From Bacteroidota bacterium (GTDB lineage: Bacteria > Bacteroidota > Bacteroidia > B-17B0 > Aurantibacillaceae), in NCBI GenBank assembly GCA_013697245.1, contig JACCXH010000051.1:1-64000 (forward strand): a stretch of 64,000 bases of DNA. Direction: 5' to 3'. Below, piece after piece: positions 53,213 to 62,798 of the stretch (the first letter of the stretch is position 1; each line of letters opens with the position of its first letter). Both the position numbers and the translations under genes were made by a program. Below the pieces are notes generated by a model that saw only the letters and a list, made by a program, of their open reading frames with translations, was not told where the DNA came from and did not search any database.

Positions 53213-54631
53213 CTAAAGGTCTTTTCTTAATCGGTTTAAATTTTTAGTAATATAACTTTCCTTTGGTAAATGGGCATTTTGAATCCGTTGCGCGTATTTT
53301 ATAGAATCAATAATTTCTTTTTGTTTGCGTTCTATAATTAAGTTTTTTGCCTCTACTTCCTGTTTTTGAGCAGAAATAAGCTCATTGGTCTTTCGTTTTC
53401 TTATATAACTATAAATGGCTATTATTAACGAAATCACCGATACTATAACGATCGCAATTAAAAGAATATTTATCTTCTTCTGATTCTTTTTTTGACTGTT
53501 CAATGAAGATATTTCCTGATCCTTTTTTTCGGTATTATGTACTGCATTTACTTCCGCCAGTTTATCTTCCAGGTTTTTTGCATAAAGAGAATCTTTTAGT
53601 TCGGATGCGCTAAATGTATTTTTAAGCGCCTCAGAATAGCGATTTTCTTTTGCCAACACTTGTCCAAGCTCTGTATGCAGATCAATTTGTTTTAAAAGAT
53701 CTTCGCTTTCCTTTGCGTAGTTTAAGGCTGAATCAAGATAGAGAATGGCTTCTTTATATTTGCCTTCGTTTCTAAGAATTATGCCGTAATTTCCAAATGC
53801 AGATATTTTAAAATAATCACTCAATTCATATTTTCTAATCAATTCCATTGCCTCGGTATCGTATTTTTTTGCAGCCAAAAGGTTATTGAGGGTTAAATAT
53901 TGCTGGCAAATACTATTACAAATTGTAGCAAGATCGGAAAAATTGTTTTGACGCTTAGCAATGTTGTAACTTAATAGATACATATAAAGTGCCTCTTTGT
54001 TCTTGTGCTGATAGCTTAATGTGTTAGCGAGATTTGTGGCAATGCTGTAATAAAGTGTTTCGTCTTTAAGTTCACGGGCTATATTTAATGCGTTTTTATA
54101 ATACCTTGTAGCGTTATTAAAATCTTTTGTATTGTAAAATAAAATACCAAGGCTATTATACAATTTACTTAAACCTATACGATAATTTATTTCAATGAAC
54201 TTCTTTTCTGCCTTTAAAAAATACTGAATTGCTTTATCATTTAAACCATTCTCCGAATAAATAGTACCCAGGTTGGTGTAAGATCGCCCGAGACCTTCGG
54301 GGTCGTTAAGTTCAAGCTGAATTTCAAGTGCTTTAGATTGGTATACTTCTGCGGAGTCGTTATTACCCAAAAAATAATAAGCAGAACCTAATGTGTTATT
54401 TGCTTTGCCAATAAATTTTTTATTGTCACTTCGTATTGCAAGGTCTAAAGCCGTTATGGCAAATCTTAAACCTTCGTTGGGGTTTTTAGAGAATTGAGCA
54501 CGTGCAAGCTCTATGTTTTCAGACACGGCAAGCGTATCCGATTGAGAATATAGTAATACATTCAAAAATAAAAAAGTGCCTACGAAAAGCACTTTTTTAA
54601 ATAATTGATTATGATTTACACTAAAGATCAT
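53213..54631 (-). CDS. TPR membrane signalling protein, phosphatase-less
   Basis: The 472-aa product has an N-terminal signal/anchor (FKKVLFVGTFLFLNVLLYSQ), TPRs to about 330 (AEVYQSKALEIQLELNDPEG, YTNLGTIYSENGLNDKAIQY and others), a membrane helix (INILLIAIVIVSVISLIIAIY), and a coiled coil ending in DSIKYAQRIQNAHLPKESYI, TKNLNRLRKDL. In SpoIIE relatives the phosphatase begins just after this motif; here the protein ends. It is complete, not obviously truncated. It shares this tail with the frameshifted TPR gene at 17.7 kb. Confidence 0.85.
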   Translation of the reverse strand: MIFSVNHNQLFKKVLFVGTFLFLNVLLYSQSDTLAVSENIELARAQFSKNPNEGLRFAITALDLAIRSDNKKFIGKANNTLGSAYYFLGNNDSAEVYQSKALEIQLELNDPEGLGRSYTNLGTIYSENGLNDKAIQYFLKAEKKFIEINYRIGLSKLYNSLGILFYNTKDFNNATRYYKNALNIARELKDETLYYSIATNLANTLSYQHKNKEALYMYLLSYNIAKRQNNFSDLATICNSICQQYLTLNNLLAAKKYDTEAMELIRKYELSDYFKISAFGNYGIILRNEGKYKEAILYLDSALNYAKESEDLLKQIDLHTELGQVLAKENRYSEALKNTFSASELKDSLYAKNLEDKLAEVNAVHNTEKKDQEISSLNSQKKNQKKINILLIAIVIVSVISLIIAIYSYIRKRKTNELISAQKQEVEAKNLIIERKQKEIIDSIKYAQRIQNAHLPKESYITKNLNRLRKDL

Positions 54632-54682
54632 TTACATATTCTTTCTATACTTATAAAAGCTTAGTAATGCAGTTAATGCAAT

Positions 54683-57600
54683 TTACATATTTCTTCGGTA
54701 TTGCCCGCCAACCTCAAACAAAGCATTCGTAATTTGCCCTAACGAACAATATTTAACAGCTTCCATTAAGCCATCAAATAAATTTTCGTTTTGGATAGCG
54801 GCGCGTTGTAATTCTTTTAAAATGGCAGGGCTTTTATCTTTATGGGTTTCCCACAAACTATTACGGGTATTAATTTGGTCTTCTTTTTCTTCGGTAGTCG
54901 AGCGAATAACCTCGCGCGGTAAAACAGTCGGGCTACCTTTTGAACTTAAGAATGTATTTACGCCAATTAAAGGATATTCGCCATTATGTTTTAATGTTTC
55001 GTAATATAAACTCTCTTCCTGGATCTTGCTGCGTTGGTACATTGTTTCCATGGCACCTAACACGCCACCACGTTCTGTAATGCGGTCAAACTCAGTTAAT
55101 ACAGCTTCTTCAACAAGGTCTGTCAATTCTTCAATAATAAAAGCACCTTGTAAAGGATTTTCATTTTTCGCTAATCCTAATTCGCGATTAATAATTAACT
55201 GAATGGCCATCGCCCTGCGCACGGATTCTTCTGTTGGCGTGGTAATAGCTTCATCGTAAGCATTTGTATGAAGTGAATTACAATTATCGTAGATCGCATA
55301 CAATGCTTGTAGCGTTGTACGGATGTCATTAAAATCAATTTCCTGTGCGTGTAACGAGCGGCCTGAAGTTTGAATATGGTATTTCAACATCTGGCTTCTT
55401 TCATTACCACCGTATTTTTGTTTCATGGCTTTAGCCCATATACGACGGGATACACGGCCGATAACAGAATATTCAGGATCGATGCCGTTACTAAAAAAGA
55501 AAGATAAGTTTGGCGCAAAATCATTTATATTCATGCCACGACTTAAATAATATTCTACAAAGGTAAAACCGTTAGATAATGTAAATGCCAATTGTGAAAT
55601 TGGATTAGCACCGGCTTCTGCAATGTGATAACCACTGATAGAAACAGAATAAAAATTACGTACGTTCTTATCAATAAAATATTGTTGCACGTCGCCCATC
55701 ACACGTAAGCTAAATTCAGTGCTAAAGATACAGGTGTTTTGCGCCTGGTCTTCTTTTAAAATATCGGCCTGTACAGTACCACGAACTTGTGATAAAGTTT
55801 GAATCTTTATTTTTTCGTATACATCTTTCGGTAAAACCATGTCGCCGGTAACACCCAACAACATTAAACCTAAACCGTTATTCCCTTCAGGCAATTCATC
55901 CAAATTATATTTTGGGCGTTTTGTTCCTTTGGCTTTATATATGTCAGCTATCTTTTTCTCAGTTTCTTTTTCGAGTTTATTTTCTTTGATGTATAATTCG
56001 CATTGCTGATCGATGGCGGCATTCATAAAAAATGCGGCAATTGTTGCAGCCGGGCCATTAATGGTCATTGACACCGAAGTTTTTGGATCTGCTAAATTAA
56101 AACCGGAGTATAATTTTTTCGCATCATCCAAACAGCAAACACTTACACCGCTGTTCCCAACTTTACCATAAATATCCGGACGGTGGTCAGGATCATTCCC
56201 GTAAAGTGTAACACTGTCAAACGCTGTACTTAAACGCGCAGCAGGCAATCCTTTACTTACATAGTGAAATCGTTTGTTGGTTCTTTCCGGTCCGCCTTCG
56301 CCGGCAAACATGCGTGTAGGATCTTCTCCTTCGCGTTTAAAAGGATAAATACCGGAAGTATAAGGAAACTCTCCCGGGAAATTTTCGCGTAAGCTCCATT
56401 TTAAAATATCGCCCCAGCCGGTATATTTTGGAACCGATACTTTTGGAATTTGCGAATGTGATAAGCTTTCGTAATGCGTTTTAATTTTAATTTCTTTATC
56501 ACGTACTTTAAAAACATAATATTCGTTTTGATATTGTTTTTTCTTATCGTCAAACGTTTCCAACGTTTTTAAATTACGAGGATCGAGATCTAAACGAATT
56601 AATTCTGATTGTTCTTCTAAACTTTTAATGATACGATCTTTATCGTCCATCTTGGAAGTTTTTAAAGTATCGATGGTATTGCGAATACTTTGTAACTTAA
56701 TGGCAATGGTAGCTTGATCGTTTGTCCATTTATCATAGGTACGGGACGCCTCAGAAATTTCACTTAAATAACGGGTACGATTTGGCGGAATGATATAAAT
56801 CTTCTCGCTCATTTCGTTGGTCATTTTAAAACCCGATTTTAAATTGGTTCCGGTTTTTTCAACCAATTTATCCATCAACGCTTTGTATAATGTGTTTGTT
56901 CCCGGATCGTTAAATTGAGAAGCAATAGTTCCATAAACGGGAAGTTCTTCATCTTTTGCCTCCCACAAATTATGGTTACGCTTGTATTGTTTTTTTACGT
57001 CACGCAATGCATCTAAAGCGCCGCGTTTATCAAATTTATTGATGGCAACAATGTCGGCAAACTCCAACATGTCAATTTTTTCTAATTGAGATGCCGCGCC
57101 AAACTCCGGCGTCATAATATACAGGCTCATGTTACTGTGCTCAATAATTTCTGTATCACTTTGGCCAATACCTGCAGTTTCAATAATGACAAGATCAAAA
57201 CCCGAGACTTTTAAAATATCAATAGCATCTTGCACGTATTTTGAAAGCGCTAAATTACTTTGACGTGTTGCTAATGAACGCATATAAACGCGTTCATTCT
57301 TAATCGAGTTCATACGAATTCTATCACCTAATAAAGCACCGCCTGTTTTACGTTTACTTGGATCTACAGACACAATACCAATTTTTTTCTCCGGAAAATC
57401 CAATAAAAAACGGCGCACTAATTCGTCTACCAACGATGATTTGCCTGCGCCACCTGTTCCGGTAATTCCAATAACAGGGGTTTTAGAATCTCTTGCTTCC
57501 TTACGAATTGGATCTAATACCGCTTTACTTTCCTCATTAAAATTTTCTGCGGCAGAAATTAAGCGGGCTATTGCGTGATGATTTTTTTCTTTTAAATGTT

Positions 57601-58066
57601 TTACCTCGCCATTTAAATTGGCGCCGGTTGCATAATCACTTTGTTTCAATACATCGTTGATCATTCCCTGCAAACCCATTGTACGTCCATCATCCGGGTG
57701 ATAAATTCTTGTTATACCATAATTATGAAGGTCTTCAATTTCTGATGGTAAAATGGTGCCACCACCGCCGCCGAATATTTTTATGTGTCCGCAACCACGT
57801 TCTTTTAAAAGATCGTACATGTATTTAAAATACTCATTGTGTCCGCCCTGATAACTTGTAATAGCAATTGCATTTGCGTCTTCCTGTATAGCGCAATCCA
57901 CAATTTCCTGTACGCTGCGATCATGCCCTAAGTGAATAATTTCGGCACCGGTGCTTTGCATTACACGGCGCATGATATTAATGGCGGCATCGTGGCCATC
58001 AAATAATGCAGCAGCTGTAACAATACGTATTTTATGTTTGGTTTGATATGGAACGGTCTCGATCAT
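54683..58066 (-). CDS. icmF: Fused isobutyryl-CoA mutase (IcmF-type)
   Basis: I chose the ATG at 58066 ([15 protein letters not shown]) over the track start (58099). The 1127-aa product joins a B12-binding domain ([19 protein letters not shown]), a MeaB-like GTPase ([36 protein letters not shown]), and a mutase domain ([39 protein letters not shown]). IcmF isomerises isobutyryl-CoA and n-butyryl-CoA using its own G-protein chaperone. The Phe in IYPF, instead of the Tyr of methylmalonyl-CoA mutases, supports the IcmF assignment. Activity on methylmalonyl-CoA is less likely. Confidence 0.93.
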   Translation of the reverse strand: MIETVPYQTKHKIRIVTAAALFDGHDAAINIMRRVMQSTGAEIIHLGHDRSVQEIVDCAIQEDANAIAITSYQGGHNEYFKYMYDLLKERGCGHIKIFGGGGGTILPSEIEDLHNYGITRIYHPDDGRTMGLQGMINDVLKQSDYATGANLNGEVKHLKEKNHHAIARLISAAENFNEESKAVLDPIRKEARDSKTPVIGITGTGGAGKSSLVDELVRRFLLDFPEKKIGIVSVDPSKRKTGGALLGDRIRMNSIKNERVYMRSLATRQSNLALSKYVQDAIDILKVSGFDLVIIETAGIGQSDTEIIEHSNMSLYIMTPEFGAASQLEKIDMLEFADIVAINKFDKRGALDALRDVKKQYKRNHNLWEAKDEELPVYGTIASQFNDPGTNTLYKALMDKLVEKTGTNLKSGFKMTNEMSEKIYIIPPNRTRYLSEISEASRTYDKWTNDQATIAIKLQSIRNTIDTLKTSKMDDKDRIIKSLEEQSELIRLDLDPRNLKTLETFDDKKKQYQNEYYVFKVRDKEIKIKTHYESLSHSQIPKVSVPKYTGWGDILKWSLRENFPGEFPYTSGIYPFKREGEDPTRMFAGEGGPERTNKRFHYVSKGLPAARLSTAFDSVTLYGNDPDHRPDIYGKVGNSGVSVCCLDDAKKLYSGFNLADPKTSVSMTINGPAATIAAFFMNAAIDQQCELYIKENKLEKETEKKIADIYKAKGTKRPKYNLDELPEGNNGLGLMLLGVTGDMVLPKDVYEKIKIQTLSQVRGTVQADILKEDQAQNTCIFSTEFSLRVMGDVQQYFIDKNVRNFYSVSISGYHIAEAGANPISQLAFTLSNGFTFVEYYLSRGMNINDFAPNLSFFFSNGIDPEYSVIGRVSRRIWAKAMKQKYGGNERSQMLKYHIQTSGRSLHAQEIDFNDIRTTLQALYAIYDNCNSLHTNAYDEAITTPTEESVRRAMAIQLIINRELGLAKNENPLQGAFIIEELTDLVEEAVLTEFDRITERGGVLGAMETMYQRSKIQEESLYYETLKHNGEYPLIGVNTFLSSKGSPTVLPREVIRSTTEEKEDQINTRNSLWETHKDKSPAILKELQRAAIQNENLFDGLMEAVKYCSLGQITNALFEVGGQYRRNM

Positions 58067-58154
58067 GATAAAAGTAAAATTGAGCCATAAAGCTAGCATT
58101 TTTACGCTATTTTTTCAATTTTTTTAGCTAAAAGAAGGGATTAACCGGTATTAA

Positions 58155-58246
58155 TTAACCACAAAGTACACTTAGAGGGCACCATGTACACAAAGTATTT
58201 TTTCTTTGCGCTCTTTGATAGAAACTTGGTATCTTTTGTGGTTAAA
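58155..58246. repeat. Imperfect inverted repeat, TTAACCACAAAG...CTTTTGTGGTTAA family
   Basis: Between icmF and the small membrane gene, TTAACCACAAA (58155) and TTTGTGGTTAA (58235) flank a middle with further echoes (ACACAAAG, CTTTGCGCTCTTTG). It is the third family of this style in the window. No ORF or promoter is visible in it. Confidence 0.6.
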
Positions 58247-58270
58247 TGTTCTGGTAAATGAGAATATAAA

Positions 58271-58615
58271 TTAGTTTTTGACAAGCTTTTCACGAAACGT
58301 TTTAAAATAAAAAATACCTACAAAAACAAAACCTAAACTAAAAGGAATAGATGCAAAATACCTGTATTCATTATCATTAAAAAATTCCATCATCATCCAA
58401 AAACTATTAGCTATTATCCAAAAGAGGATAGCTGTATTAATATAAAGATCTAATGTGCCAATGGTTTTATAAATAATATAAGCAGCTATAAGTATAGTAG
58501 GCACCATCATAATTGCGCCCAGCCACTTTAATTCAAGCATCCAGCAACTGTCTTTTATCAGCCAAAAAACAATGTGCAAACTCTCGTATTTGCGTATTTT
58601 ATCAAGAAGTTCCAT
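58271..58615 (-). CDS. Small integral membrane protein
   Basis: I use the ATG at 58615 (MELLDKIRKYESLHI); the track start at 58630 is a TTG. The 114-aa product has about four hydrophobic helices (LEWKWLGAIMMVPTILIAAY region, TLDLYINTAILFWIIANSFW, SIPFSLGFVFVGIFYFKTF) and a basic C-terminus. It is divergent from the ECF sigma gene with a gap of 59 bases. No family recognised; role unknown. Confidence 0.5.
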   Translation of the reverse strand: MELLDKIRKYESLHIVFWLIKDSCWMLELKWLGAIMMVPTILIAAYIIYKTIGTLDLYINTAILFWIIANSFWMMMEFFNDNEYRYFASIPFSLGFVFVGIFYFKTFREKLVKN

Positions 58616-58674
58616 AAAAATTTCATTCAAAATTAAACTTTTAGTTTATTTTTACATCTAATAATAAAATATTT

Positions 58675-59223
58675 GTGGCCCAAATTGACGATAAAACCAT
58701 TTTAGACCTGTTTAAGGACGAAAAAACCAGGAATACTGCCCTAAGCCACCTTATTTCAAAATACCAGCAGCGTTTATACTGGCACATCCGTAAAATAGTT
58801 ATTGATCATGATGATAGCGATGATGTGTTGCAAAACACTTATATCAAGATCTGGAAAGGTTTAGATAACTTTAAGGAAGAAAGCCAGCTATATACCTGGA
58901 TGTATAGGATAGCCACCAATGAAGCCCTAACCCTGCTAAAACAGAAGCAAAGGAAACAAACCACCTCCATTCACCCGATAGAATACCAATTAAGTAAAAG
59001 CCTTGAAAGCGATGTGTATTTTGAGGGGGACGAGATCCAATTAAAGTTACAGCAGGCCATTTTAACACTTCCCGAAAAGCAAAGGATCGTTTTTAATATG
59101 CGGTATTACGACGAAACGCCCTATGAACAAATGTCGGAAATACTGGAAACCTCAGTAGGGGCGCTAAAAGCAAGTTACCATATAGCCGCAAAAAAAATTG
59201 AGGAATTTTTAACTACCCATTAA
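58675..59223 (+). CDS. ECF sigma factor
   Basis: The 182-aa product (GTG start) has sigma region 2 (HDDSDDVLQNTYIKIWKGLD, YTWMYRIATNEALTLLKQ) and region 4 (LPEKQRIVFNMRYYDETPYE, QMSEILETSVGALKASYHIA), with nothing between but a linker, as in ECF sigma factors. It directs RNA polymerase to a regulon outside the main sigma set. The following three genes abut it or each other and would be its anti-sigma factor and envelope sensors. The start was chosen at GTG because the residues after it (MAQIDDKTILDLFKDEK) fit the family. Confidence 0.92.
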   Translation: MAQIDDKTILDLFKDEKTRNTALSHLISKYQQRLYWHIRKIVIDHDDSDDVLQNTYIKIWKGLDNFKEESQLYTWMYRIATNEALTLLKQKQRKQTTSIHPIEYQLSKSLESDVYFEGDEIQLKLQQAILTLPEKQRIVFNMRYYDETPYEQMSEILETSVGALKASYHIAAKKIEEFLTTH

Positions 59224-59258
59224 ACCTTAAAGGCGATTGAGCGTCTATAGATTGTAGA

Positions 59259-60050
59259 ATGTTAGAGAATAACGAAAATAACGATTTAAATAAGGAGCCA
59301 AATAAATTTGGATTGCCGAAAGGCTATTTTAAAAATTCGGCTAATTCTATCATTCATAAAATTGAATGGATAGAAGAGCATAAGGCATACACATATTTAA
59401 ACAGCCTGAAAAAGGAAAGTGGCTTTATTGTTCCCGCAGAATATTTTAATGAGAACGAAATAAAATTAGAGTTAATAGAATTTCCAACCTTATTTAATTT
59501 AAATAAAACTGTAGCATTTAAAACACCTTCTAATTATTTTGAGGAACTAGAAACACTTCAACTTTCTAATTTATTAGTTGAGGAAGAAAATGAATTAGTA
59601 GCCTTTAAAAAATTAAGCACAGTTAAAAAACAAAATAATTTTAAAGTAAATGAAGATTATTTTAATGCATCGCAGCAAAAGTTAGCTGCTACTTTATTAA
59701 ATGATAAAAAAGAAACTAAGGTTATTAAATTATTTTCCGCAAAAGTGTGGTACGCAGCAGCAGCGGTGTTAACTATTACTTTAGGTTTATGGGTTTATAA
59801 CCAATTTTACAAAGTAGAAGAATTTAAGGATTGCGGCACTTTAGCCTGTGTAGATAAAATAGATCTTGTAAAAGCAAAACATTTAGAGAGTTTGGATAAT
59901 GATGAATTGTATGAATTAGTGGATACAAAAAAACTTGAAAAAAAATTACACGATAAAACGGACACCAAAACCGAAACCAAGAACGATAAAAAAGACCTGG
60001 ATACCAGTTTAAAAAATGTATCAACAGACGATCTTTTAGATGAAATATAG
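59259..60050 (+). CDS. Membrane protein with YF repeats, likely anti-sigma factor
   Basis: The 263-aa product has four repeats of a motif FxxPxxYF in the N-terminal cytoplasmic part: KFGLPKGYF (17), FIVPAEYF (56), FKTPSNYF (87) and FKVNEDYF (128). A membrane helix (about 163-183, VWYAAAAVLTITLGLWVY) and an acidic periplasmic part with two cysteines (DCGTLACVD) follow. It ends STDDLLDEI. Position after an ECF sigma gene and the single-helix topology make it a probable anti-sigma factor, although it lacks a recognised zinc-binding anti-sigma domain. The YF repeat is not a motif I can attribute to a named family. Confidence 0.7.
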   Translation: MLENNENNDLNKEPNKFGLPKGYFKNSANSIIHKIEWIEEHKAYTYLNSLKKESGFIVPAEYFNENEIKLELIEFPTLFNLNKTVAFKTPSNYFEELETLQLSNLLVEEENELVAFKKLSTVKKQNNFKVNEDYFNASQQKLAATLLNDKKETKVIKLFSAKVWYAAAAVLTITLGLWVYNQFYKVEEFKDCGTLACVDKIDLVKAKHLESLDNDELYELVDTKKLEKKLHDKTDTKTETKNDKKDLDTSLKNVSTDDLLDEI

Positions 60051-60479
60051 ATGAAAAACCTTTTTAAAATAATTATTTTAAGTTGCCTGTTCTTATACTC
60101 TGGCTATTCTTTAGCGCAGGGCGAAAAGGATAAGGTAGAGGCTATTCGTGTAAATTTTATTTCGGAACAGTTAAAATTAACCACCAACGAATCTGAAAAA
60201 TTCTGGCCGGTTTATAACGAGTACATGGATAAGGTAAAAGCCGTTCGTAAAAATTTAAGGCAGAGCTATAAAAAAGCGCCTGAAGAGTTATCTGATAAAG
60301 AGGCCGAAGAATTATACCAGTTAGATCTTAAATCAAAACAAACAGAAGCTGAACTTTATAAACAATATAGCGAAAAAATAAAAGTAATTATTGGTGCAAA
60401 AAAAATAGTAAAATTGCGTGAGGCCGAAGAGGAATTCAAACGCAAGGTAATGAAAGCCATAAAAGATAAAGACGATTAA
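60051..60479 (+). CDS. Spy/CpxP-like periplasmic protein ('sensor of ECF-type sigma factor')
   Basis: The 142-aa product has a signal peptide (LFKIIILSCLFLYSGYSLAQ) and a highly charged helical domain: RVNFISEQLKLTTNESEKFW, PVYNEYMDKVKAVRKNLRQ, AELYKQYSEKIKVIIGAKK. That is the shape of Spy/CpxP-family chaperones and of Bacteroidota proteins annotated as ECF sigma sensors. It starts immediately after the stop of the membrane protein gene. It may bind misfolded proteins in the periplasm and report to the anti-sigma factor; this is inferred from position. Confidence 0.7.
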   Translation: MKNLFKIIILSCLFLYSGYSLAQGEKDKVEAIRVNFISEQLKLTTNESEKFWPVYNEYMDKVKAVRKNLRQSYKKAPEELSDKEAEELYQLDLKSKQTEAELYKQYSEKIKVIIGAKKIVKLREAEEEFKRKVMKAIKDKDD

Positions 60480-61664
60480 TTGAGCCGTAAATACAACATA
60501 TTTAAGGTGCTGGTTTTTATTGGCATCATTTTTTTATTTAGTACTCAAATAAAAGGACAGGCTACTTTTGATAGCTTAAAATTAAAGCTACCCAAACATT
60601 ATTTTAAAACTGTTATTATAGTAGACGGATACAATAAGCCTAACCAAACATTTACCGATACCAATGATTTTTTAGCCAAACGTTTAAAAAGTTACGGACT
60701 TAAGCAATCCTCCTTGTCGTTTTATACACCATTGGTAACTTATACCGATGTTGATACGGTTAAGCATATTACCAAGAACACGCACATTTTATTGACAGGG
60801 AATTATATGCGACTACGCCCCGTATTTGATGGTATTAAACAACACAATCTGGTGAAAATGGGTATCGGTTTGCGTTTTATTTTTAATTCCGGTAAAAAAG
60901 GCGTTTGGTTTGTTGAAACCTCTCCGTTTATTACCAAGGATGTTACCTATGCTTCGAAGGGTTATTTTCGAATGGCAAGTACCGTAATTTATAGTTATAA
61001 TGTTAGCGAAAGGTTTAACTGGCGTATTGGCGCTACTAAATCATTTATGTGGGGCAATAAAAATTATTGGCCCTTTATTGGTTTAAGATTTGGCAGGTTA
61101 GATAAAGTAAATCTAAGTATCCAGTTTCCTCGTAGTATTAATTTTAATGTTCCTGTTGGACCAAAATTAACTATGAGCTTTTATACTAAACCACAAGGTG
61201 GTATGTATAATTTTTCGAACCACGATTCCATTTATTATATCAGTAACGCATCTACTTTTAGTTACACGCGTTATGAGCTTAATTCGGGTTTTCGCGCAGA
61301 TGTAAGAGTAAATAATAACTTTAATTTTTATATAGCAGCAGGTATCAGCTCAAAAAATAACATTACTTTTTATTCTGAAAAAATAAATAGCAAAAGACCA
61401 AATTTGCCATACAAAACTTATTTTTTTAAAGAAACGTTAGGCCCAACTATATTTCTAAATATAGGCTTGGTGTTTAAATTTGGTAAGACCCGTACCTTTT
61501 ATAAAGACCGAAACATGTATGATGTTATGGACCTTAACAATACAATTGATGTGGGCGATAATAATGGTGGTGCAGGAAACCCGCAAATACCAATTACGCC
61601 TAAGACTAAAAAAGATGTTAATCTTAATTCCATTCAGGATCTGATCGATTATAACGATTTTTAA
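60480..61664 (+). CDS. Outer-membrane beta-barrel protein, end of the ECF operon
   Basis: The 394-aa product (TTG start directly after the TAA) has a signal peptide (FKVLVFIGIIFLFSTQIKGQ), an early part (VDGYNKPNQTFTDTNDFLAK), then alternating strands (NFNVPVGPKLTMSFYTKPQGG, FNFYIAAGISSKNNITFYSEK), and ends VFKFGKTRTFYKD with a polar tail. It resembles an outer-membrane barrel. It is the fourth gene of the abutting ECF operon, so its level may be controlled by the sigma factor. Specific function unknown. Confidence 0.65.
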   Translation: MSRKYNIFKVLVFIGIIFLFSTQIKGQATFDSLKLKLPKHYFKTVIIVDGYNKPNQTFTDTNDFLAKRLKSYGLKQSSLSFYTPLVTYTDVDTVKHITKNTHILLTGNYMRLRPVFDGIKQHNLVKMGIGLRFIFNSGKKGVWFVETSPFITKDVTYASKGYFRMASTVIYSYNVSERFNWRIGATKSFMWGNKNYWPFIGLRFGRLDKVNLSIQFPRSINFNVPVGPKLTMSFYTKPQGGMYNFSNHDSIYYISNASTFSYTRYELNSGFRADVRVNNNFNFYIAAGISSKNNITFYSEKINSKRPNLPYKTYFFKETLGPTIFLNIGLVFKFGKTRTFYKDRNMYDVMDLNNTIDVGDNNGGAGNPQIPITPKTKKDVNLNSIQDLIDYNDF

Positions 61665-61677
61665 TTGAGAATGAAAA

Positions 61678-61765
61678 GCCGCAGAAGTCACAGATCACAA
61701 AGATTTAATTTTTAATATTACTAATAGTTTATAATATCAGTATAAATCAGCGAAATCTAAGACTA
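61678..61765. repeat. Second copy of the CAGAT...AAATCT repeat family
   Basis: After the barrel gene, ACAGATCACAAAGATTTAATT and ATCAGCGAAATCTAAGACTAA match the two arms of the element at 16855-16943, with changes. Both copies lie between same-strand genes. It probably forms a weaker hairpin than the first copy. Confidence 0.55.
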
Positions 61766-61792
61766 AAATCTACAACAATGCCCAATAAGGTT

Positions 61793-61800
61793 TATCTTTG
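61793..61800 (+). promoter_or_regulatory. Candidate -7 element with a near-leaderless transcript
   Basis: TATCTTTG fits TAnnTTTG and ends 5 bases before the ATG of the DUF2279 gene at 61806. If used, the transcript would begin at or next to the start codon. No -33 TTTG is seen at the ideal spacing. Confidence 0.45.
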
Positions 61801-61805
61801 TTTAA

Positions 61806-62732
61806 ATGCGAACAAGGTCCATTAGCATCTTTATTTTGTTTTTGATCATTGCAAAAAATTTTTTTGCACAGGCCGATTCTGTATCTTCTGTTCGCGCCTT
61901 GCCAAACTATAAGACCAGGAAAATTATTTTAGGAACTTCATCTGGGGTTTTAACTACGGGCTCTCTTTTTTATTTGAACAATGCCTGGTATGCACAATAC
62001 AATACCGGTAAATTTCATTTTTTTAATGATAATGATGAGTGGCTGCAAATGGATAAAGCAGGACATGTATTTACAACTTACCAAATGTCGCGTTTAATGA
62101 TGGGCGCTTTTAATTGGGCGGGCTTTAGTAAAAAAAAGAAATTGTTTATTGGTGGTACAATTGGGTTAGGATATATGACAGCGGTTGAAATTATGGATGG
62201 CTTTAGCAATGGATGGGGGTTTTCGGGTGGCGATGAGTTGTGCAATGTATTTGGAACTTCTTTAGCCATTAGTCAGCAAGCATTCTGGAACGAGCAACGT
62301 ATACAGCTTAAATTCTCTTATGCACAAAGTGGTTTAGCACAATATAATCCCGAAATTTTAGGAAAGAATTTTGGCACGCAGATCTTAAAAGATTATAATG
62401 CACAAACTTATTGGTTAAGCGTTAATCCGGCCTCGTTCATTAAAAAAGAAAATAAATTTCCAAAGTGGCTAAACGTTGCTTTTGGCTATAGTGCTTATGG
62501 TATGATAGGTGGTAGCTTTAATAGTTTTGTAGTTCAGGATGTTGATGGCAATGTTTTAAAATACGAAAGAGAAAGACGTTACTATTTTAGTCTGGATGTA
62601 GATCTAACTAAAATAAAAACAAGATCCGTAGTTTTAAAAAGAATTTTTTCTGCAATAAATATCCTCAAATTTCCGGCTCCCGCTATTCAGTTTAGTAAAC
62701 ACAAGACAAGGTTCTATTATTTGTATTATTAA
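61806..62732 (+). CDS. DUF2279 (YfiM-like) outer-membrane-associated protein
   Basis: The 308-aa product has a signal peptide (ISIFILFLIIAKNFFAQ) and the DUF2279 core: DKAGHVFTTYQMSRLM, GGTIGLGYMTAVEIMDGFSNGWGFSGGD, FNWAGFSKKKKLFIGG. The later part resembles barrel strands (YYFSLDVDLTKIKTRSVVLK). E. coli YfiM belongs to the same family and is a lipoprotein of unknown role. It follows the ECF operon on the same strand but has its own -7 box. Confidence 0.85.
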   Translation: MRTRSISIFILFLIIAKNFFAQADSVSSVRALPNYKTRKIILGTSSGVLTTGSLFYLNNAWYAQYNTGKFHFFNDNDEWLQMDKAGHVFTTYQMSRLMMGAFNWAGFSKKKKLFIGGTIGLGYMTAVEIMDGFSNGWGFSGGDELCNVFGTSLAISQQAFWNEQRIQLKFSYAQSGLAQYNPEILGKNFGTQILKDYNAQTYWLSVNPASFIKKENKFPKWLNVAFGYSAYGMIGGSFNSFVVQDVDGNVLKYERERRYYFSLDVDLTKIKTRSVVLKRIFSAINILKFPAPAIQFSKHKTRFYYLYY

Positions 62733-62798
62733 CCGCTTTCTCTTTCTTGTTGAAAACTATTAATTTGATTTTGTAACAAATTAATGTATTTTTAATCT

